Shown here: positions 49,301-61,300 of the stretch, piece by piece | How positions within the stretch are numbered: the first letter of the stretch is position 1 | Layout: the number at the start of each line of letters is the position of its first letter | Assembly (NCBI GenBank): GCA_963971305.1 | Contig: CAXARO010001060.1 | Location: 1-64,000 of the forward strand | Direction: 5' to 3' | DNA from: Arcuatula senhousia | Taxonomy: Eukaryota; Mollusca; Bivalvia; Mytilida; Mytilidae | DNA length: 64,000 nt | The notes under the pieces: generated by a model | Told to the model about the DNA's origin: nothing | The model's input: only the letters and a program-made list of their open reading frames with translations | Databases searched by the model: none | Made by a program: the position numbers and the translations under genes

Positions 49301-52300
49301 ACTCAAAAATGGATAATTTTTCATAAAAGATTTCTTGGTTTCTACTGAAGGGGTTGTTACAATTTTAGTACCCTTTAGTTGTACAGTGCCTGTCCTTTTC
49401 AGGTCAGTCAGGCATCTACTTCCTGTTTTCTAAATGATAGTGTAGTAGTATACTTAGCACTAGTTGATGCAACCCTTATTTCTTTTACAAATGCATAAAA
49501 TAGTTCATGGCTAAAAGCAAGGGCAACCAAAAAAGCAAGGGCAAACAAAACCTTATAAATTTATTACATTTTTGGGTTAAAGATGAACTATGGTGCTAGA
49601 GTTTATAATATTTTCAGGTTAACTTAGAAGATGGAGTTCCACCAAACTGTATAAATGAAACATGTACCTCAGGGGCAGGAACTTTGGTGCTAGAGTTTGC
49701 TATTTTGTCTAGACTACTGGGGGATCCTATATATGAATCCTATGCAAGACGGGCAGTCAAAAAATTATGGCAGCTAAAATCAAATGTCACTGGTTTATTA
49801 GGTAAATAATTGAGTGAAGTAATATTTTTCATGTGAATAGGAATAAAGTGCATTGAGCAAAATGCAGTCTGAGTCTCAGAGTTATGGAAACTAAGTTGTG
49901 TTAGTGGTTCTTGCAAACGTCTTCACCAACCCTTTTGAAATTTCTAATAAATTTATATTTGACAAAATTAGGTGGCTTTGATGCTCAAGCAAAATTGCCA
50001 GTATTTTGCCAGACATTATCTCAATATTTTGTATGTCAAGCAAGTCTGATGATTTTCATGAATTCTGCAACCTTTTACCAAATTTACTGCATGTAATTTG
50101 TACATAGTTATCATAAATGTCATTGCAAAATTGGAAACATTGCATAAAATATATGACAAAGTGTAGAGTTTTATCCTAGACATTAACTTTACAATGATTT
50201 TACTATTATACTATTTTGATTTGTGGAAATGTTCTTTACTCAAGCAAAAAAAAATAAAAAATGAGGACTTAATTGCCCCTGAAATTTTCCCCTCAACCCT
50301 GCTTCCTATTAGACCATTAAATTATAATTTGGTCAAATTTTTGATATGTCTCTACTTGAGTATTTATTTTACTTTGTAGGTAATGTTTTGAACATACAGA
50401 CAGGCGAATGGGTTGGTCAGATGAGTGGCCTTGGAGCTGGGCAAGATTCATTCTATGAATATTTATTGAAAGTAATTAGTAAAATTAATGATGTACAAAG
50501 AACATGCCTTTATAAGTACAAAAAAATATCTTGCACAAAGCTTTTGAAATATGTTTTTTTTTCTTCATAAATTAATGAATATGTAGATACACAGTCATGT
50601 TCTCTACTTAAATAAACTATAATTCAAGTTAAAAAAAGTTGTTACCATGGCAAAACCTCATGGAACATCAGATAAATTTTAACTGTTGATGAAACTTGGT
50701 AGTTAGGATCTATGCCAAAATGAAAAAATATTGTTATATGTTCATCATGTTCAACAAATCAGTTATAGTTATCCTGTTTGATCATAGTAGCTCTAATAAA
50801 ATACTCTAATCATGGAATTTTCCACATGAGGCATATTTTCACTTATTTTCAGATTACAAACGATGTATTAGTAATTCACTCTTCATGTTTATTCTAATGC
50901 TGGCGTCACACTATCCCGATTTTGACCCCGATGGAAACACGATTATGGATATTTTCAAAATCGGGAGTGATCGTATTCAAATTGCGCTATTCGTGTTGCC
51001 ATCTTTTACCATCGTAGCACCATCGGCTGAAATATTCCAACTTCGGGAGTAACTTCGTAATGCCTTCCTAATTTTTTAACAAGTTAAAAAACTCCCGAAG
51101 GTTTGTGCGAAGGTCCTTGTTCGTGTTGTGTTCGTTAATCAATCCTTTCTATCGTAATGCCTTCGTGAAAGCTTCTTCTGATTTCGTGTTGCCTTCTAAG
51201 TGTTGTCGGCTAAATTTATCTTACGATGGCGGCACAAATAAAAGAAGAAGCTCTCCGAAGGTGGTGCGAAGGAAACACGGAGCCGCAAAGACCTCGCTTT
51301 GTATTCGTATATCCGTCGTAACTAATGTAATGGCATAGAGTAATGGCATGGAGATGGAAACACGGCACTGGTCAAAGCAGTACGATTTCTGAAGTAAAAA
51401 AAATATCAAACGTGTCAAAAGTGCCTTATAGGGACATTTATTAATCAATTTCAGTTAGGGATGTGTGACAATAAATCGTTTAGAAAAAGAAAAGTTAGTA
51501 CATATATATAGCTCTGTTTTCCCCCTCATAATTAAAATGCAGCAGAAGGTAGACTTACAAGACAGCAGCTTATGATACAAGTATCCTCATTAGTTCTTTA
51601 CCGCTATTCATATTTTTTTTTAGTTTCGAAAAATTGATAAAGGAAATTAAAAAATTGAAACTAGAATTGATCAGTCTCAAAAGTACAAGAAGAAAAGACA
51701 AAACAAAGCGAAGACAGTCTGGATCTAGAATCTTCTGACGCTTTTCTTTTCGTAATGTCCTTTCCAGCCAGGCGCTTCCCTCTTTCGCGTCCTCGTCCAG
51801 GCTTTTGTGGCACCTTTTAATACTTAAATTTCAATATCAGAAATAAAGGTTTAAACATTTTATACCCCCACTCGTAAGAGAGGGGGCTATATTGCAATCA
51901 CCTTGTCCGTCCGTCTGTCCGTCCATCTGTCCGTCTGTCCGTCCGGTACAATATCTTGGCTTCTATTGAAGGGATTGATTTCAAATTTGGTAGACAGCTT
52001 AAGCATGATGCAATGTACATTTCCTCCACTTTTCAGGTCAGTCCATGATCTACTTCCTGTTTTCCGAGCCGACTTAGACTATTTTAAGGGTAATAAATGG
52101 GAAATTTTTCGTAACAGTTTTCTCAGCTTCTACTGAAGGGATTGATTTTAAATTTGGTATACAGGTTCAGCATGATAAGTTGTACCGTGCCTCCCCTTTT
52201 CAGGTCAGTCGGTCATATACTTCCTGTTTTTCGAGCCGACTTAGACTATTTTAAGGGTCAAAAATGGGAAATTTTTCGTAACAGTTTTCTCAGCTTCTAC

Positions 52301-55300
52301 TGAAGGGATTGATTTTAAATTTGGTATACAGGTTCAGCATGATGAGTTGTACCGTGCCTCCCCTTTTCAGGTCAGTCGGTCATATACTTCCTGTTTTTCG
52401 AACCGACTAAGACTATTTTAAGGGTCAAAAATGGGAAATTTTTCGTAACAGTTTTCTCAGCTTCTACTGAAGGGATTGATTTTATACCCCCACTCGTAAG
52501 AGAGGGGGCTATAATGCACTCACCTTGTCCGTCCGTCTGTCCGTCCGGTACAATATCTTGGCTTCTATTGAAGGGATTGATTTCAAATTTGGTAGACAGC
52601 TTAAGCATGATGCAATGTACATTTCCTCCACTTTTCAGGTCAGTCCATGATCTACTTCCTGTTTTCCGAGCCGACTTAGACTATTTTAAGGGTAATAAAT
52701 GGGAAATTTTTCGTAACAGTTTTCTCAGCTTCTACTGAAGGGATTGATTCTAAATTTGGTATACAGGTTCAGCATGATGAGTTGTACCGTGCCTCCTCTT
52801 TTCAGGTCAGTCGGTCATATACTTCCTGTTTTTCGAGCCGACTTAGACTATTTTAAGGGTCAAAAATGGGAAATTTTTCGTAACAGTTTTCTCAGCTTCT
52901 ACTGAAGGGATTGATTTTAAATTTGGTATACAGGTTCAGCATGATGAGTTGTACCGTGCCTCCCCTTTTCAGGTCAGTCGGTCATATACTTCCTGTTTTC
53001 GAGCCGACTTAGACTATTTTAAGGGTCAAAAATGGGAAATTTTTCGTAACAGTTTTCTCAGCTTCTACAGAAGGGATTGATTTTAAATTTGGTATACAGG
53101 TTCAGCATGATGAGTTGTACCGTGCCTCCCCTTTTCAGGTCAGTCGGTCATAAACTTCCTGTTTTTCGAGCCGACTTAGACTATTTTAAGGGTAATAAAT
53201 GGGAAATTTTTCGTAACAGTTTTCTCAGCTTCTACTGAAGGGATTGATTTTAAATTTGGTATACAGGTTCAGCATGATGAGTTGTACCGTGCCTCCCCTT
53301 TTCAGGTCAGTCGGTCATATACTTCCTGTTTTTCGAGCCGACTTAGACTATTTTAAGGGTCAAAAATGGGAAATTTTTCGTAACAGTTTTCTCAGCTTCT
53401 ACTGAAGGGATTGATTTTAAATTTGGTATACAGGTTCAGCATGATGAGTTGTACCGTGCCTCCCCTTTTCAGGTCAGTCGGTCATATACTTCCTGTTTTT
53501 CGAGCCGACTTAGACTATTTTAAGGGTCAAAAATGGAAACATTATCGTAACAGATTTCTTAGCTTCTACTGAAGGGATTGATTTATAATTTGGTACACAG
53601 ATTCTGCATGATGAGTTGTACCATGCCTCCCCTTTTCAGGTCAGTTGGTCATCTATTTCCTGTTTTCCGAGCCAACTTAGACTATTTTAAGGGTAAAAAA
53701 TGAACAGATTTCTCAATTTCTACTTAAGGGATTAATTTCAAATTTGGTATACAGCTTTAGCATGATGAGTTGTATCGTGCCTCCCCTTGAATGGCCGAGT
53801 GGGGGTATGCTTAGCACGACTTAGTGCAACCCCTTGTTATACTTACTTTAGTTTTTATCAGTCCCCTACCGACAAAAGCCGAAGGGGACTTTAGGTTTGC
53901 ACTCCGTCTGCCCGTTTGTGTGTCTGTCCGGTCCGGCCGTCTCGCTGTCACAATAACTTTTTCGCACTTTTTTTAAACCTTATATATAGATATTAAACTT
54001 TAAACTGATTTTTGGTATGTGAGTCTTACCATGATGAGTTAAAGATCAAGTTAACGCCTTGTTTCGGTCCGCAATTTTTTACAGAGTTAGGACCCTTTGA
54101 ACTTTGGAATTTCGCTGAAATATCAGTTTCCCACACTTTTTTCCAAACCCTTAATTATAGTTATTAAACTGCTTTTTGGTATGTACCGTATGCCAGTCCA
54201 CCATTACGGGTTACTGAGATCAAGTTTACATTCCGTTTCGGTCCGCAAATATTTACAGGACCTTTGGACTTAGATACCGGTATAGGACCGGTAACGAAGT
54301 TTTGTATTATAAGATGGCCTGACACGCTTTGTTCAAGAATCGTTTGCAACAGCTAAAATTGTTGAACTTTCTACATAGTTACAGCATATTCTTGTTGTTT
54401 TCAGATTATGTGTGCTTCGGTCAACTCACACAAACAAAACAAGATAAAGTAGCGTCATCTTTTTTGTTCTATCTTAACAGGCTCTACATATTAGCTCTAG
54501 ATCAAATGTCTTATCTACTTTTACTGATTGACATCAGGGACAGCAGGGGTTTGCTTGGAGAGCCATCGTTTTAACTTGTTATCCATAAATACTATTAAGA
54601 GGCTGCAAAGGACAATTTATATAGACTAAATTATATAACCTTATTGCAAATCGCGTTATTATATTTCATACTTCGTATACCCATCGTGGTGCTTCGTAGA
54701 CCCATCGTATGCTAAACACGACGTCGTACAGCCGTCGTATAAATTCGTGTCTCCTTCGGATCTAATTCTCGACTAATCTTGATAACATCGTAACAACTTC
54801 GTAATCGGTTTGCAGCTATTCGTATGTGCTACTTTTCCGATCGATTAGCCATCGGTTCTAATCGTATACCCTTTGGTTTTGATTTGGATTTTTAGCAAGT
54901 TTGGGACTAACTTCGCACGAAGTTGAAATTTTCACATTCGTGTGTCCATCGTATGTCAAAATTGGGACAGTGTGACGCCAGCATAAAGGATGGCATAGCC
55001 CGATGACTTTAATAAACTTGAGGTGAATTACTGATTTATTTTCTAACTAGGATTTTATCTGTTATCTGCTTGTTTTAACTGAGAATTTGTCTGCAGAGAT
55101 ATTATTTTATACTCAGCTGTCATTTATCTTTCAGTGTTGTATGATTGTTCAGATAGCAAAATGGAAATCATTGAATTTACATACTAGAATATGAGTATTA
55201 CAATATTTCCATGAAATGAGCCAACTAATGAATAATTGAACAATTGCAAAGTTACCCACACACAAAATGTTCACTATACAAAAATACAAAAATATAAAAA

Positions 55301-58300
55301 TATTTGTGGAATTTTTTATTTTTTGGGAGTTTACAGGCTAAAATACATTTATAATGATAATGGGATAATTTGGAATGATTTTACAAACATTATTTTCTAT
55401 TTTAGAGTTATATAATGTTTGGAGAAACAGAAGATTTAGATATGTTTAATGAAGCATATGAAACAATAAAATTCCATTTAAGGAGAGGGTAAGAATTGTT
55501 ATAGTCCCATTCGGGGCCCGGGTGGCGAATAGGCCCGCAGCAGTGCCTAGCTTGTCTTAAGAGGCGACTAAGGGTCATGGGATTCTGACGTCGGGTCAGT
55601 GCTCAGCCCACAGAGCGACCAAGTGTGTACCCTAGGTGGCTGAATAGGGTGGCCCTCGTCCGCGGGGGTTGTCAGGTCTATAATACGGAAACCCTGACTG
55701 CTGACCATAGTGGGCCAACGTGTGTGGAGAGTGCCACGCGTCATGCACGTAAAAGACCCCTTTGTGGACCACCAAGTAGTGCACCACATAGGCTAAATTT
55801 TCCGCCCCTAACCACCTCTCCCCCTTTTCCTGTGGTTCTTCAAAATTTACCGGTCCTTTGTTTCCCACCCAATCCACATATTTCATTTATCATCATCGTT
55901 TCATGTTCATTTTATCATCCTTTTCATGTTCATCGCCTGTAAATAACCTTTATAGCGTTGCACGGGCGTAAAACACCATTTCACTCACTCACCCAGAATT
56001 GTTATAATTAAATTTGACAAACCCTAAGTACTTCTGTTTTATTTTCTCATTTATTTCTGTAATTATTGCACTTAAAATTTCACACCCCCCCATAATAGTA
56101 CAGACCTGAACTAAATCTAATTTTTGTTTAAAAATACAGAGGAAATATTATTGATAGGAGCCTAGTGGGTTTTAATTTTGGTTTTTGAGTCTCGAAGATT
56201 TTGCATAGATTTACTGCTTGTGCAATGTCTTTACAAAACTTGTTAAAATAACTTTATGAATCCACAAATATATATGTTGTGTACAAGTTGTAATTTTGTA
56301 CAAGTTATAACATGTACAAAATATTTGTACAAGTTATAACTTGTACGGACCAAAAATACAAGTTATAACATGTACAATTTTAGCCTGTACATGTTATAAC
56401 TTGTACAAAATAATGACAAAAATGAGGTTTAACTTGTACAAAATATTTTAATATAAAATATTTTTAAAATACTAACACTTTTGGCTAAAATAAGGATTAG
56501 AAACCTAATTCAAAACATCATTTTAAGAAAATAAAGTACTTAACAACAATATTAGAGAACAAAGATGATCAATACCAAATGTCAGACATACTAGGGAAAC
56601 TAAATCGTTGTAGATTCACAAATGACCCTGACTTGGTACAGACATTCAAAAGGGAATGGAGGCTGGTTTAAAGCAGGTTTTACAGCACAAAACTATTATC
56701 TTCCATTGCAAATTGGGGAACTAATGTGACATAAAGCCAAACCAAGTTGAGCAGTTAAGCAAACTTTATTACAAAATTAACAAAGAAAACTCACTTAAAA
56801 TTAGAGGGAAAAAAGGCACAATAGTGGACCGACCGGAAAAGGCAAGTCATAAAAATCACTTGTTTGCAAGTAACATAGGTTAATTATTAGTTATTTTAAA
56901 AAGAAGTACTTGTGTTCAGATTTTTGTTAAATTTTAACATAAACATGTTAATGCCTATCTAGATATTTCATAAACCATATTCAACAGATTTGAGATGTAC
57001 ATGTAGTGTTTTTAGGCAGAGCCTTATAGAATCATATAGCTATCTGATTTTCGCGGGTTTTTTTCCGTCTAGACAGGGTAAATAGGTCAGCCAATATGCC
57101 TACCACAGGATCTATTCAACATTAATCGTGTATTTTCATTGTTTCAATGTAATTTAAATTTTATACAGATTGTCTAAAATAAGAGGTACGCCTTTATACC
57201 CCAACATAAATGCATTATAAATATGCACTACATATCGTATATCAATACATGTTACTGTTTACTTAAGCATTGTTTACCTTTGACCTTTGATCAAGTGGGC
57301 GGAGCCAAATTACAAAGGTGCAAGAAAGAAAATTGATGCGCTATGTTTCAAGTTTATGAAACACAGATCATTCTTTATTTTAGTGGTTAGATTTAGCTCT
57401 GCCTTTTAACGCTTTAGCGCTTTGATTATTTCTTGTTGCAAACTAGAGATCGACTTAAAGGAAATAATATCAGATCAGAATTGGAATACAGGTGTACATG
57501 TATTGATATTTTCTGGTCATATACTTATAATTGTTGTCTTTATAACAAAGTACTATCAGCTTGGTCTGTAATAGCTTATTTATTCTTAATTCTTTTCTAG
57601 AAATTGAATGACATGTACCAAACACGTTGTCAAAAGATGCAGATGTAAACAGTAACATATAAAAATATGCATCAGATTCAACTTTTTAACAAACAAAAAA
57701 AAAAAAAAATAGAAAAACAAACAAAAATATTTATTCCTCTAATCATGTTAATTTTGGTTTATTTGATATGTCAAAACATATAAAGAGATTATCAACTTTG
57801 TTAATATGTTAACATTGATCAATATTGATCTTTTTATTTAAAATGATGATTATTTCATGTAGCTACTTTTGAAATAAAATTGTACAAGTTAAACCCGACT
57901 TTTTGCATTATTTTGTACAAGTTATAACATGTACAGGCTAAAATTGTACATGTTATAACTTGTATTTTTGGTCCGTACAAGTTATAACTTGTACAAAAGA
58001 ATCGTACATGTTATAACTTGTACAAAATTACAACTTGTACACAACATATATACATGTACAGTTACTTCCAATCTATGAAAATCAATGCAAACAAATTAAA
58101 GTATCTTCACAGTATATGAATCCAATTTTGATTTTATAACTAAGTCTTGAAGTCTTACAATATATTTAAGAGAACACAGTAAATGAGTATTGCAGTCTTG
58201 TACTGCAACAGTAACATTACACTATTCTTAAAGAGAACATAGTTCAGTATTGCAATCTAAGACTGCCACAGTTCCAGAACAATATTCTTAATAGAACATA

Positions 58301-61300
58301 CTAGAAGTTCAGTATTGCAATCTCTTAATCTCTTGAATTTTTCATTGCAGGAGATTAAAGTGCAATAAAGGATCTGGATTTCCTCCATTGTATGTCAATG
58401 TACATATGAAAACTGGTGATACCCTGAACAACTGGATAGATTCCCTGCAGGCAGCTTGGTCCGGTGTTCAGGTATGTAATACTCCCCTCCCTTCTTAGCA
58501 GGAATGTGTATTGTTCCTTCATGATGATTCAATATCAATTCTGAACAACTGGATAGATTCCCTACAGGCAGCTTGGTCTGGTGTTCAGGTATGTAATACT
58601 ACCCTCCCTTCTTAGAAGGAATGTGTATTGTTCCCTCATGATGATTCAATATCAATTCTGAACAACTGGATATAGCCCCTACAGGCAGCTTGGTCTGGTG
58701 TTCAGGTATGTAATACTACCCTCCCTTCTTAGAATGGATGTGTATTGTTCCCTCATGATGATTCAATATCAATTCTGAATAACTTGATATAGCCCCTGTA
58801 GGCAGCTTGGTCTGGTGTTCAGGTATGTAATACCCCCCTCCTTTCTCAGGAAGAGGTATAGTGTGATTCCCTTATGTTCATTTAATGTCCACTCTGAACA
58901 ACTGGATAGATTCCCTTCAGGCAGCGTGGTCTGATGTCCAGGTATGTAATACTCCCCTTCCTCCTCAGAAGGCTAGTAAAATTGGATTCCCTTCTCTATA
59001 TTAAATATCCATTCAGAACAACTGGATAGATTCTCTACAGACAGCATGGTCTAGTTTTCAGGTATATTAAACCCCACCGTCCTCTGACAGTAGGAAAGAA
59101 TAATGTAAGTTCCTTTTCTCACTCTATGTTCACTCTGAGGAAATGGATAGATTCTGTTCGGGCAGGTGGTCAGGTGTTCAGGTTTCATTGTGGTTATTAC
59201 TGGGGATGAACATTATTTTCATAGTTTGATGAAAAAGGACCAGTTTGAGCACTCATAAGTTTGTGGCTCTGAATTCTGCAGCATACAGACTAGCTTTATC
59301 TTTACTTGTGCACTTTAAATTTGTTTAAATTATTCTGTACCAAGATATAGATTGACAAGGAAAATTAATACACATATATTTGAATTTAATGCTATGTTTT
59401 GTTCATGTTTTTATTGTTATATTGCAGGTTTTAAATGGTGATATTGAAGAAGCAATTTGCTCACATGCCTTATATTATTTTATTTGGAAAAAGTATGGAT
59501 TTTTACCAGAACGTTATAACTGGAATTTACGGGTACCAGAAGTTATGTTTTATCCACTTAGGCCAGAACTTGTTGAATCCACATATTTTCTATATCAAGC
59601 CACTAAGAATCCTTTTTATCTTCATGTTGGGAAGGAAATACTACAAAACATAGACACATATGCAAAAGCTGAGTAAGTTATAAGATAAGTAATTGAGGCA
59701 ATATTTTGATTTGATATTTTATTGAAAAAATGAAAATGTACGGAAAAAGATATATAAACTTGATAATGTGTAAAAGTAAAACATAACTGGATTTATTTAG
59801 TTGTTGAGAAGTAGACTTATATAGGGCTATATCAAGCGACTAAGAACCCTTTTTATCTTCATGTTGGGAAGGAAATACTACAAAACATAGACACATATAC
59901 AAAAGCTGAGTAAGTTATAAGATAAGTAATTGATGCAATATTTTGATTTGATATTTTATTGAAAAAATGAAAATGTACAGAAAAAAGATATATAAACTTG
60001 ATAATGTGTAAAAGTAAAACATAACTGGATTTATTTAATTGTTGAGAAGTAGACTTATATAGGGCTAGGTTTTATAAAACATCTCAAAATTGAGAGGATT
60101 TCATCAACTCCCATTTTCTCTTAAAAATTCCTATATAAATTTGAGGATAAACTCAAAGTTAAGATGTTTTTTGAAACCAAGGCTTGAAATCAAATCCAAT
60201 GATTTGGGACCTTACACTGATTGTGTTAATCTAATATTTAGACGCTGTGATATCAGTATTTATTGAAAAAGCTGTAACAGAATTTTTTTCATCACCAAAC
60301 TTTTCATATGAAGCTGCATCTTTAATTCAGTATGATGTCAAGATAGCATACAATTTATGCCTTTTTGAGACAGATGTTTGTCCAAATTGTTAGATTAAGT
60401 TAAGTTATCACTACATGGAATTTGCTTAAAATCTGTTTTAGAACTATTGTAAACATCAGAATCTTATGTCTAAAAATTACTGTTCTAAAATTTGCAGCAT
60501 ACAGATCAATGTTGAATTTCCTATTCGTGGGGTATAAAATTTTGTTGGTCAAGGCCACCCACAAAAACCACGAAAATTGATACCCCACTAATAATAATGA
60601 AACCAAAATATGTTATTTTATTCTATTTTATTGTTTAACAAGGTGTGGTTATGGAACAGTCCATGACGTAAACTCTAAAGAACTTGAAGACAGGATGGAA
60701 AGCTTCTTTCTCAGTGAAACTTGTAAATATTTGTATCTGGTATGTGTTGTGGTTTGCTTATAGCTTCTCTTTTTATTTCAGTTTTAACAAATAGCAATGG
60801 CAGATCTAGAATTTTTCAAACAGATAGGAGAGGGGGAGGGAGGCCTTTGATAAAAAAAAAAACTTTTAGACTTCTTCTCTATCTTAAACCTGCCTTTGAT
60901 TTGTTGCAAGACAAAGTCATTTTGTCTAAGTGTCAATTTATCAATAAAACTCTGGTTTACTCTTGCAATTCTTGAGAATCTTATTTGATATTGTATTGTA
61001 ACACAAACTTACTTGCTCTTTAAACATTCTTAAGCTTGATTTCTAAAACTCTTAATAAGTTCAAACTGTCTTTTTTTTGCTTCGCATCAAGGTGCGAAGC
61101 TATTAATTTCATAGGATATTCACGCCATCTTGAAATAATCAATCACTTATGAACGCGTTGATTGGCTGTTTAATAAGGTAACAAAAGTAACAGATCGTTT
61201 CATTGGCTTAACCAATAACTATAATCGTGAATCGGTTACGGAAAAGAGACGATTTGATCATGATAGGGCTATTTTGTGTACTGCAGAACTGGACACGGTA

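Larger units (their letters stand above)
50898..54983. mobile_element. Harbinger-like TIR composite in EDEM1 intron 6
   Basis: TGCTGGCGTCACACT at the left is inverted exactly at the right end, and similarity continues about 45 bp (TCCC, ATTTTGAC, CGATGG, ACACGA). TAA directly flanks both ends (50895-50897 and 54984-54986), a 3-bp target duplication typical of PIF/Harbinger. No transposase is present. The interior holds nested pearl-like repeats. Confidence 0.7.

Noticed and set aside
51903..52738. Near-identical 74-77-codon open frames in the pearl-like array
   Set aside because: Repeated readings of the satellite units; no coding features.
59828..59913. Second copy of the exon 9 end considered as an extra coding exon
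   Set aside because: It has a donor but no acceptor and duplicates residues already encoded.
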